From positions 1 to 31,507 of the forward strand of contig CAZYBG010000031.1 of NCBI GenBank assembly GCA_964645155.1: 31,507 bases of DNA. The letters run 5' to 3'. Shown piece by piece: positions 1-6,408 of this stretch (its first letter is position 1; every line of letters begins with the position of its first letter). Below the pieces are notes generated by a model that saw nothing but the letters and a program-made list of their open reading frames with translations, had not been told where the DNA came from and did not search any database. The stretch comes from CAZYBG01 sp964645155. GTDB taxonomy: Bacteria > Pseudomonadota > Alphaproteobacteria > Rhodobacterales > Rhodobacteraceae. The position numbers were made by a program, and so were the translations under genes.

Positions 1-416
1 ACCCCGGCCGCGAGCGCGATGACGTCGCGCGAAAAGAGCGACAGCTCCATCCCGGTCTGGCCCTGGGTGACCCCGTCGCACATCGCCGGCACGCCGCCGG
101 CCACCTGCGCCGTGCCGCCCGCGCGGCGGGCCGCGGCGCGGATCAGGTCGGGGAACCGTTCATAGGGCTGGTGCGCCGAAAGCATGTCGTTGTAGGCGGT
201 GACGATGCCGAGGTTCGGCAGCCTGCCCTCGGCCAGGGCCGCCTTGTCCTCGCCGGTCGCGGCATAGGCATGGGCCTGGTTGCCGCAGGAAAGGTGCGCC
301 CGCGCGACGCCCGCCTCGGCCGCGCGCGCCAGCCGGTCCAGATAGGGCCGCCGCGTCGCCCGGCTGCGCGCGACGATCCGGGCGGTCACCTTTTCGACGG
401 TCGGGTTCAGCGCCAT
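1..416 (-). CDS. edd: 6-phosphogluconate dehydratase, N-terminal part (cut by window edge)
   Basis: Entner-Doudoroff enzyme that converts 6-phosphogluconate to 2-keto-3-deoxy-6-phosphogluconate in the cytoplasm. About 138 N-terminal residues are visible and the rest lies to the left of the window. Family hallmarks seen are NP..EKVTARI.RS at the start, the LSCGNQAHAYAATGEDK stretch, GIVTAYNDMLSAHQPY, and QVAGGVPAMCDGVTQGQTG followed by MELSLFSRDV. The cysteines in SCGN and MCDG match iron-sulfur cluster ligands of the IlvD/Edd family. The ATG at 416 is preceded by a strong AGAAGGAGAGG ribosome site. It is divergent from the methyltransferase gene at 546, and a LacI-type palindrome lies 61 bases upstream. 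The related IlvD (dihydroxyacid dehydratase) is the alternative, but these N-terminal motifs are Edd-specific. Confidence 0.95.
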   Translation of the reverse strand, partial: MALNPTVEKVTARIVARSRATRRPYLDRLARAAEAGVARAHLSCGNQAHAYAATGEDKAALAEGRLPNLGIVTAYNDMLSAHQPYERFPDLIRAAARRAGGTAQVAGGVPAMCDGVTQGQTGMELSLFSRDVIALAAG

Positions 417-466
417 GGCGGCCTCTCCTTCTGGCTCACGGCAGTGTACGGCGGGACGCTTGCGCT

Positions 467-495
467 GACATAGGTCGTTAGCGCTAACAAGTCCA
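467..495 (-). promoter_or_regulatory. edd promoter with LacI-family operator in its spacer
   Basis: A perfect 12-base palindrome GTTAGCGCTAAC lies at 477-488 with CG at its centre, the usual shape of LacI-family operators. Reading towards edd, it sits inside the 17-base spacer of a candidate sigma-70 promoter: TGGACT at 495-490 and TATGTC at 472-467. A repressor bound there would block RNA polymerase directly. The palindrome is seen; the promoter assignment and the regulator family are inference. No LacI-type regulator gene is in the window. Confidence 0.6.
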
Positions 496-545
496 TCCGC
501 GGCGCGCCGCTTCCGCTCCCGGGCCGAACGCGCTAAGGCGGGGCC

Positions 546-1742
546 ATGGTTCCTGGCAGCCGCCCCACCGTGCGCCTCCGGCCGCAGGCCGATGCCCGCC
601 GCATCCGGCATGGTCACCCGTGGGTCTACGACAACGAACTGGTGACCGACCGGCGGACGAAGGCGCTCGCGCCGGGCAGCCTGGCGGTCCTGGAAGATGC
701 CGACCGCCAGCCGCTCGGCACCGTTACCGTCAACCCCGGCTCCAAGCTGATCGCCCGGATGCTCGACCGTGATCCGGCGGCCGGGATCGGGCGCGACTGG
801 ATCGAGGCGCGGCTCGACGCGGCGCTCGCGCTGCGGGCGCGGCTCTATGACGCGCCGGTCTACCGGCTCGTCCATGCCGAGGCCGACGGATTTCCCGGCG
901 TGGTGATCGACCGCTTCGGCGATGTCGCCGCGTTCCAGCCGAACGCCGCCTGGGCCGACCGGCTGTCGGAGGCGTTCGCCGACGCCCTCGTCGCGGTAAC
1001 GGGCGTGGCAACGGTGGTCCGGAACGGCGCGGGCCGGGCGCGTGCGCTCGAAGGGCTGCCCGACGAGACGGCAGTGCTGCGCGGCGCCGTCGATGGCCCG
1101 GTCCCGGTGCCGATGAACGGCGCCGTCTACATGGCCGACCTGACCGGCGGCCAGAAGACCGGCCTGTTCCTCGACCAGCGCGACAACCACGCCTTCGCCG
1201 CCCGCCTTGCAGGCGGCGCGCGGGTGCTCGACGTCTTCGCGCATGTCGGCGGCTTCGGCCTCGCCGCGCTGGCCGCGGGGGCGGCCTCGGCGCTTGCCGT
1301 CGATGGCTCGGCCGCGGCGCTCGCGCTGGCGCGCGAGGGGGCCGCGCGGACGGGCGTGGCCGCGCGCCTCGAGACCCGCCAGGCCGATGCGTTCGACGCG
1401 CTTGCGGCGCTCGGCGCGGCGGCGGATCGTTTCGGCCTCGTGGTCTGCGACCCGCCCGCCTTCGCGCCGGCGAAACCGGCGCTGGAGGCGGGCCTCAGGG
1501 CCTACGAGAAGGTCGCCCGCCTCGCCGCGCCGCTGGTCGCGCCGGGGGGCTTTCTCGTGCTGTGCTCGTGCAGCCACGCGGCCGATCTCGGCAGGTTCCG
1601 CGCCGCCTGCACCAGCGGCATCGGCCGCGCCGGGCGGCAGGCGCAGCTCATCCATACCGGCTTTGCCGGGCCCGACCACCCGCAGCACCCGGCGCTGCCC
1701 GAATCGGGCTACCTCAAGGCGCTGTTCTTCCGGCTGTCCTGA
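546..1742 (+). CDS. RlmI-like class I SAM-dependent RNA methyltransferase
   Basis: A 398-residue protein of the RlmI/COG1092 family. The N-terminal PUA-like RNA-binding region covers about residues 8-75 and the Rossmann methyltransferase domain about 195-398. Visible motifs are GGQKTGLFLDQR (201-212), the SAM-binding VLDVFAHVGGFGL (227-239), CDPPAF (301-306) and CSCSH (340-344). E. coli RlmI makes m5C1962 in 23S rRNA; the same target here is inference. The ATG follows AAGGCGGGG. The stop codon shares its last base with the start of the PIN gene (TGATG), so the two are very probably translationally coupled. I recall this pair being conserved in Rhodobacter relatives under RSP_2647/RSP_2648-type family names, but could not check. 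A cysteine lies in the DPPAF region and two more in CSC, consistent with m5C-type chemistry. Confidence 0.9.
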   Translation: MVPGSRPTVRLRPQADARRIRHGHPWVYDNELVTDRRTKALAPGSLAVLEDADRQPLGTVTVNPGSKLIARMLDRDPAAGIGRDWIEARLDAALALRARLYDAPVYRLVHAEADGFPGVVIDRFGDVAAFQPNAAWADRLSEAFADALVAVTGVATVVRNGAGRARALEGLPDETAVLRGAVDGPVPVPMNGAVYMADLTGGQKTGLFLDQRDNHAFAARLAGGARVLDVFAHVGGFGLAALAAGAASALAVDGSAAALALAREGAARTGVAARLETRQADAFDALAALGAAADRFGLVVCDPPAFAPAKPALEAGLRAYEKVARLAAPLVAPGGFLVLCSCSHAADLGRFRAACTSGIGRAGRQAQLIHTGFAGPDHPQHPALPESGYLKALFFRLS

Positions 1743-2275
1743 TGCGGGCCTTCCTCGACGCCTGCGTGCTCTATCCCACGGTCCTGCGCGAGGTGCTGCT
1801 CGCGGCGGCCGAAGAGGGCCTCTACCAGCCGCTCTGGAGCCCGCGCGTGCTCGAGGAATGGGCCCGCGCCGCCGCCCGCCGCGGCCCGGCGGACGAGGTG
1901 ATCGCGCGGGGCGAGATCGCGCTCCTGAAGGCGCGCCGGCCCGAGGCGCTCGTCGCCGACGCGCCGGGCGAGGGGATCATGCTGCCGGATCCGGCCGACG
2001 CCCATGTCGCGGCGGCTGCCCGCGCCGCCGGGGCCGACCTGATCGTCACGCTCAACCTGCGCGACTTCCCGCCGCGCGTGCTGGCCGGGCTCGGCCTCGG
2101 CGTTGCCCATCCCGATGCGTTCCTGCTTGGCCTGTGGCGCGCCCGTCCCGAAGCCGTGACCCGCGCCGCGGGCCGCGTGGGCGACGAGGCGCGGCGCCTC
2201 TCGGGCGCGCCGCAGCCGCTCCGCGCGCTCCTCCGGCGCGCCTCGCTGCCGCGCCTCGGAAAGGCGCTCGCCTGA
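1742..2275 (+). CDS. PIN-domain protein (putative ribonuclease), coupled to the methyltransferase
   Basis: A 177-residue protein beginning FLDACVLYP, the first strand of a PIN (VapC-like) nuclease fold. Candidate metal-binding acids are D6, E38 or E39 in VLEEW, D83/D86 in LPDPADAH, and D108 in LNLRDFP. The C-terminal ~60 residues extend beyond a minimal PIN domain and are Arg/Ala rich. PIN proteins are Mg2+-dependent RNases, often toxins, but no small antitoxin gene is adjacent. Instead the gene starts on the last base of the upstream methyltransferase stop codon. The start is fixed by that overlap. The next gene is convergent, leaving only 67 bases. Function is inferred from fold only: it may process RNA, cleave an rRNA or tRNA, or be a toxin neutralised by its partner. 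Confidence 0.85.
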   Translation: MRAFLDACVLYPTVLREVLLAAAEEGLYQPLWSPRVLEEWARAAARRGPADEVIARGEIALLKARRPEALVADAPGEGIMLPDPADAHVAAAARAAGADLIVTLNLRDFPPRVLAGLGLGVAHPDAFLLGLWRARPEAVTRAAGRVGDEARRLSGAPQPLRALLRRASLPRLGKALA

Positions 2276-2342
2276 TCGGATCGGGTCCGGTCCGGTCGCG
2301 CCGCCGCTCGCGGGTGCCCCCGGGCGCGCCTGCTGGCAGTCA

Positions 2343-3047
2343 TCAGCCCCGCGGCGCCGGCAGCGCGGCGCCCCAGCGCGCCTCCAGCGCCTCGATGGCG
2401 CCGATCCGCACCTCGACCTTCGGGTGGCTCATCAGCCAGGCGGGCACCGCGCCGGCATTCGCTCCGGTCAGCCGCTCGAGCTTCCTGAACAGCGACTTCT
2501 GCGGCCCGGTGCCGATGCCGGCCTTGGTCAGCAGCGCCGCGGCATAGGCGTCGGCCTCGAACTCGTCGCCGCGCGACAGCCGCGCCGCGAGGAGCGAGGT
2601 CAGCAGGTTGGCGATCCAGAGGCCGAGGCCGGGCAGGAAGCGCGACAGCACGACGGCGAGCGCGGTGCGGATCGCGTTCTGCCCGGAGAAGTCGATCATC
2701 CGCCGCCGCGAATGGCCGAGCGCGACATGGCCGAGCTCGTGCGCGATCACGCTCGCCAGTTCCTCGGCCGTCACCTCGCCGGCGCGGTAGCGCTGATAGA
2801 AGCCGCGGGTGAGAAAGATCCTCCCGTCGGGCGCGGCGAGCCCGTTCACCGGCTCGATCTCGTAGAGATGGACCTTGATCCGCTCCAGATCGAGCGCCGC
2901 GGCGAGGCGGTCGAGTGCCGGCTTCAGCCCGGGATCGGCGAGGAGCGTCGAGCGCGCGTCGAGCTCCTTGCCGGTGCGCCAGACCGAGAACCGGTACATC
3001 AGCAGGGCATAGACGATGGCCAGCAGGATCGGGGTGAGCTTCAGCAT
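2343..3047 (-). CDS. M48-family membrane-anchored zinc metalloprotease
   Basis: A 234-residue protein. It has an N-terminal membrane segment at about 4-20, the zinc motif HELGH at 103-107, and the third-ligand region DEFEADAYA at 161-169, where E164 is the likely ligand. A hydrophobic stretch at about 127-155 could be membrane-associated. This is the HtpX/Ste24/YggG-type M48 peptidase fold in a small form, likely acting on membrane or periplasmic proteins. I chose the ATG at 3047 because GAGG precedes it and the hydrophobic anchor follows at once; an in-frame ATG at 3110 would add 21 unlike residues. It is convergent with the PIN gene. The substrate is unknown. Confidence 0.85.
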   Translation of the reverse strand: MLKLTPILLAIVYALLMYRFSVWRTGKELDARSTLLADPGLKPALDRLAAALDLERIKVHLYEIEPVNGLAAPDGRIFLTRGFYQRYRAGEVTAEELASVIAHELGHVALGHSRRRMIDFSGQNAIRTALAVVLSRFLPGLGLWIANLLTSLLAARLSRGDEFEADAYAAALLTKAGIGTGPQKSLFRKLERLTGANAGAVPAWLMSHPKVEVRIGAIEALEARWGAALPAPRG

Positions 3048-3226
3048 GGCCTCGATATGGTCCGGCAGGGCGCCGGCGGCAAGGAGGCCGGCCGCGCGTC
3101 GGTGCCGCACGTTGGCGCCGGGCGCCGGGCGGCGGGGTTCCCCCGGGGGCCGGAAAACCCGTGACAGTCCGCCCGCCGCCGCCCATGCTCGGCCGCCACC
3201 GCCCCCGGCCGAAAGGAGGTCGCCCG

Positions 3227-4009
3227 ATGCCGCTCCGCCCTGTTCCCGTCGCCCGTCTCGCCGCCGCGCTCGCGGTCTGCCTCTCCGGCGCCGCGGCGCG
3301 GGCCGACTGTCCGCCGCCTTCCCGCGGGGGCATCGTCATCGACGACGGCCGGGTGCTCCTGCGCGGCCGCGACGGCGCCGTGGTCCGCTGCCTCGCCGAC
3401 GAGGTCGCGGCGCTGCGGCGCGAGAACCGCGCGCTGCGCCAGCGTGTCGACATGCTCGAGGCCGCGCTTGCGCAGGCGCCGGTGCCCTATCTGGCCGAGG
3501 ATGCCCGGGTGAGCGCCGAAGCCGGCCGGCCGGTCGGCCGGGCGAGCTTCGTGCTGACCGCGCGCCAGACGTCGCAGCCGGCGGCGCTGACGCTCGATGC
3601 CGGGGTGGTCGCGGCGCTCTGCGGCCGCCCGGGCGGCTGCCGGGTGACCCTGGTCGAGGCCGGCGAGGGGCTGCGCCGGTCCGACCCCGCGCCGCGCCGG
3701 ACCACCGGACCCTGCGCGCTGACCTATGCGACCGAGAGCGGCGCCTGGGCGCGCGCGGCGCCCTGCGGCGCCGATGCGGGGGCCGCGGCAGGCGTCGATG
3801 GCGATGGCGCGGGGCCGGGCAGCGCGGCCGGGGCGGGGGCCGCGATCATCGCCTCGGCCGGGCGCTGCCACCTCGCCGATGCGCCGGCCGAGCGCGGGCC
3901 CGGCGGCGCGACGCCGCTTGCCGCCGACCGGACGCGCGGTCTGCATCTGGTCGCGCTTGCCGGTGGCGCTGCCGCCGGCCGGTTCCGCTGCGAGCTGGCG
4001 CTGGACTGA
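3227..4009 (+). CDS. Secreted coiled-coil protein of unknown function
   Basis: A 260-residue protein I do not recognise. It starts with a Sec-type signal peptide (about residues 1-26, ending ARA before DC). A short acidic and arginine-rich coiled coil follows at about 56-83 (DEVAALRRENRALRQRVDML). The rest is low in charged order, with several cysteines and an Ala/Gly-rich stretch at about 185-215. The start at 3227 is set by a near-perfect ribosome site AAAGGAGGT at 3212-3220; an upstream in-frame ATG at 3161 lacks one. It is a lone gene divergent from the M48 peptidase and convergent with the PstS-OmpA gene, and it ends just before a strong hairpin. A periplasmic location is inferred from the signal peptide. 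Confidence 0.75.
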   Translation: MPLRPVPVARLAAALAVCLSGAAARADCPPPSRGGIVIDDGRVLLRGRDGAVVRCLADEVAALRRENRALRQRVDMLEAALAQAPVPYLAEDARVSAEAGRPVGRASFVLTARQTSQPAALTLDAGVVAALCGRPGGCRVTLVEAGEGLRRSDPAPRRTTGPCALTYATESGAWARAAPCGADAGAAAGVDGDGAGPGSAAGAGAAIIASAGRCHLADAPAERGPGGATPLAADRTRGLHLVALAGGAAAGRFRCELALD

Positions 4010-4033
4010 ACACTCAGGCGCGCGCGCAACGCA

Positions 4034-4063
4034 GCGAGGCCCCGGCGGGTGCCGGGGCCTCGC
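4034..4063. terminator. Bidirectional hairpin terminator between convergent genes
   Basis: A perfect 13-base-pair stem with a GGGT loop: GCGAGGCCCCGGC at 4034-4046 and its reverse complement at 4051-4063. It lies 24 bases after the plus-strand stop at 4009 and 17 bases beyond the minus-strand stop at 4081. There is no long T tract on either side. Its core is nearly identical to the hairpin at 20919-20943. Confidence 0.75.
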
Positions 4064-4080
4064 GTCGCAAATGGCCTAGA

Positions 4081-5739
4081 TCAGCGCAGCGTGTTGCGGC
4101 TGTTCGGGAGCCGCAGCCACACCTCGACGCGGCGGTTGCGCTCGCGCCCCACCTCGTCCTCGTTGCATGACAGCGGCATCAGCTCGCCGAAGCTGACCGG
4201 CGTCAGGTTCAGCCGGGCCGCCGTCGCCGGCGTCAGGGCGCCACCGATGATCCGGGCGACCTCGTCGGCACGGGCCTGGGCGAGCGCGGTGTTGCGGTCG
4301 CGATCGCCGATCGCGTCGGCAAAGCCCACCAGCAGCACTTCGAGCCCGTCGAACTCGCCCGCCTCCATCCGGCGCGCCAGTTCCTCGACGTTGCGCACCG
4401 ATTCGACGTCGAGCGTGCTCGACCCGCTGCGGAACCGGAACGACACCGACAGGCGGTCGGCGCCGCGCAGCTCGCGCATCATGTCGGTGAACTGCCGGCC
4501 GCTGAAGTCGGGCTCGACCGCGGCGGTGTGGATCAGCGCCATCCCCATGTCCTCGAGCCGCATCCGCTCCAGCTCGCGGTCGATGAAGTGCACCTCCTTG
4601 ATGTAGGGCTGCGCGTCGCGCGTCAGCGCCCAGTCGAGGAAGGCGCGCGCCTCGGGGTGGATGTCGCCCGGCAGCTTGAACGCGTAGAGCCGCCGCGAGA
4701 GCGAGTAGCCCTCGATCTTCATGCGGAAGTCCGACGGCTCGGAATGGAGTCCGCAGACCTCGCGGATCGTCATCAGCTTGACGTTGTTGCTGCGGGCCAG
4801 CCAGCGCCCGACATAGCCGATCGCGGCGGGATCGGCCATCACCGCGTCCACGAGCTCGTCGTAGGTCTCCCAGCGGGTGGGGTTCTCCATCTCCTCGCGG
4901 CCGGTGGGCCGGACGAGGCCGTTGAGCATAACCTCGCGGTCGCCCTGGCCGACGACGTAGCTCTGCACCGCGATCGGCACGTCGCCGCCGCCGAGCTCGA
5001 GCCAGTTGGTGATCTCGCCCGAGTAGATCCGCGCGACCTCCTCGGCCGAGAGATCTCGCACCGGGTTGTCCGGGTGGGTGATCATGACGATGCCGTCGAG
5101 GCCGAGGACAATCTCGTTCTCGGTGTTGCGCAGGTCGGGCAGGCCGGCCACCGTCAGCTTCTCGATGTCGCCGTCGTTGAGCGGCCGGTCGGTCAGGCCG
5201 ATCTCGGCCAGGCCCTCGATGAGCGCCGGGATCGCGGCGCCGGAGCCGGGCGTCTTGAGGTCGATCTCGGCGCGCAGCGTGCCATCGGCTTCGGTGATCC
5301 GCACGGTGCGGACGGCGGGATCGCCGGTTTCCTCGATCTCGTAGTTGGCGCCGAGGCTCTCGGCATAGCCGCGCAGCAGGTTCGGGATCAGCGTGGTGCC
5401 CACGGTGCGGGACCCGTGGATGCCGAACTGCGGGCTGACCGGGGCCGCGGCCTCGGCCGCCTGCGCAGTGGCGAGGGCCTTCATGCAGGCGATGCCGGCG
5501 CAGTTGACCCGGCCCGCCTCGACGCGGATCAGGCCGAGCGTTCCGGAATCGATGATGTAGGCCCCGTTCTCGAAGCCGACGTAGCTGCCGGTGACGGTAA
5601 CGCTCCCATCGGTCGAGGTCAGGATCACGGTGTCGTCGGCCGCGGCGGTCTGCGCGATGGCGGTTGCCGGGGCGGCAAAGGCAATCAGTCCCGCAGCGAT
5701 CCACCGCCGCAGGCTGGAGCCGGGTAAACAGCTGGACAT
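4081..5739 (-). CDS. PstS-like substrate-binding / OmpA-domain fusion protein
   Basis: A 552-residue exported protein. Order: signal peptide about 1-30 (ending AIAQ); a short beta-rich and Cys-containing region 35-100; a periplasmic phosphate-binding-protein-like domain from about 105 (FGIHGSRTVGTTLIPNLL) to about 415; and a C-terminal OmpA peptidoglycan-binding domain 433-545. The OmpA domain shows the F.FRSGSSTLD start, VGFADAIGD and the RNRRVEVWL ending. The PstS-like part has NPVRDLSAEEVARIYSGEITNW, the classic hinge of phosphate-binding proteins. The design suggests a ligand-binding domain tethered to the cell wall. No pst or pho genes are nearby, so phosphate as ligand is uncertain. ATG at 5739 follows AAGGAGAG; an open frame continues upstream without a better start. 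Confidence is high on domains, low on role. Confidence 0.85.
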   Translation of the reverse strand: MSSCLPGSSLRRWIAAGLIAFAAPATAIAQTAAADDTVILTSTDGSVTVTGSYVGFENGAYIIDSGTLGLIRVEAGRVNCAGIACMKALATAQAAEAAAPVSPQFGIHGSRTVGTTLIPNLLRGYAESLGANYEIEETGDPAVRTVRITEADGTLRAEIDLKTPGSGAAIPALIEGLAEIGLTDRPLNDGDIEKLTVAGLPDLRNTENEIVLGLDGIVMITHPDNPVRDLSAEEVARIYSGEITNWLELGGGDVPIAVQSYVVGQGDREVMLNGLVRPTGREEMENPTRWETYDELVDAVMADPAAIGYVGRWLARSNNVKLMTIREVCGLHSEPSDFRMKIEGYSLSRRLYAFKLPGDIHPEARAFLDWALTRDAQPYIKEVHFIDRELERMRLEDMGMALIHTAAVEPDFSGRQFTDMMRELRGADRLSVSFRFRSGSSTLDVESVRNVEELARRMEAGEFDGLEVLLVGFADAIGDRDRNTALAQARADEVARIIGGALTPATAARLNLTPVSFGELMPLSCNEDEVGRERNRRVEVWLRLPNSRNTLR

Positions 5740-6185
5740 GGTACTCTCCTTGGCGCGCGCCACATCATCGGCGCTGGCTGGCGAGACGACGTCCCGAAAA
5801 ACTGGCTTAAATGTGGCACGGGACTGCACGCCCGATGAGTGGGCATCACTTTGCAATCTGGAATGGCAAGGCTTGGCACACCGTACAATCAGAAGGCGTG
5901 CAACCGAACCCGCCGTCCCAGCGTCTGCGCGGCTGCCTCCGCGCAGCTGCACAGGCGGGTAGCGCCCGGGCGAAAGTGTGATTCGAGGCCACACTCCCGG
6001 CTTTGGCCGAGCCGGGGCAGAGCGCCGAACGTGGCGGAAAGCGCGCGAATGCAGGGCAAAAAATGGGCAAAGTTGACAAATTTGCGCGATTGTCGCCTTC
6101 CGGGGCAGAATCGTTCATATCCGGTTCACGGCAGATCGTTTACGGATTATGACCTGCGCACAAGTTGCCTGTGGAGGATTCGGCC
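5740..6185. other. 446-base divergent intergenic region
   Basis: There is no convincing gene between the PstS-OmpA start and the 67-residue membrane protein; short open frames here lack ribosome sites and look random. It is less GC-rich than its surroundings, notably 6055-6155. It contains a hairpin at 5925-5946, an exact TTGACA at 6073-6078 without a matching -10, and an inverted repeat GACAA-N10-TTGTC at 6075-6094. Weak sigma-70-like pairs could serve the plus-strand gene: TTGTCG at 6090-6095 with TTCATA at 6114-6119, or TTCACG at 6125-6130 with TATGAC at 6148-6153. None is strong. Confidence 0.5.
5925..5946. other. Hairpin inside the 5740-6185 spacer
   Basis: CTGCGCGG (5925-5932), a six-base loop, and CCGCGCAG (5939-5946) form a perfect 8-base-pair stem. 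Neither flanking gene ends here, so it is not an ordinary terminator of a known gene. It could end an unannotated small transcript, structure a long leader, or be chance in GC-rich DNA. Confidence 0.4.
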
Positions 6186-6389
6186 ATGGACTCGGATCTC
6201 ATGCGCCTTGCCATTGTCCTTCTGTTCGTCGCCCTGATGCTCCGGTCGATCCGCCGGATCGTGACCGAGGCCCGCAAGGCCCGCGAGGCGCGGCAGCGCG
6301 CCGAACTGGTCGAAACGATCGACTGGCGCCGCACGAAGGCACCGCCGGTGCCGCGCCGCAGCCGGATCGAGCGGCTGTTTCTCGGCTGA
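6186..6389 (+). CDS. Small single-pass membrane protein, unknown function
   Basis: A 67-residue protein. It has a short N-terminus (MDSDLM), one membrane helix at about 7-22 (LAIVLLFVALMLRSI), then a strongly basic, Arg-rich cytoplasmic tail with RKAREARQRAELVET. The N-out/C-in orientation follows the positive-inside rule. The ATG at 6186 has GTGGAGGA ahead of it; a TTG seven codons earlier is a less likely start. The gene is isolated, convergent with the aminotransferase gene 19 bases downstream. I know no named family for it. Length, codon use and ribosome site support it as real. Confidence 0.7.
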   Translation: MDSDLMRLAIVLLFVALMLRSIRRIVTEARKAREARQRAELVETIDWRRTKAPPVPRRSRIERLFLG

Positions 6390-6408
6390 CCCGGCGCCGG
6401 CCGGCCGT

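Noticed and set aside
1742..2275. Classical VapBC toxin-antitoxin locus
   Set aside because: No small antitoxin gene lies next to the PIN gene. The neighbour is a 398-residue methyltransferase, so only a looser link is proposed.
6073..6078. Exact TTGACA as a -35 element
   Set aside because: No acceptable -10 at 16-18 bases on the plus strand, so it was not called as a promoter.
5839..6237. A 132-residue open frame through the long spacer
   Set aside because: No ribosome site, random-looking composition, and it overlaps the well-supported small membrane protein gene in another frame.
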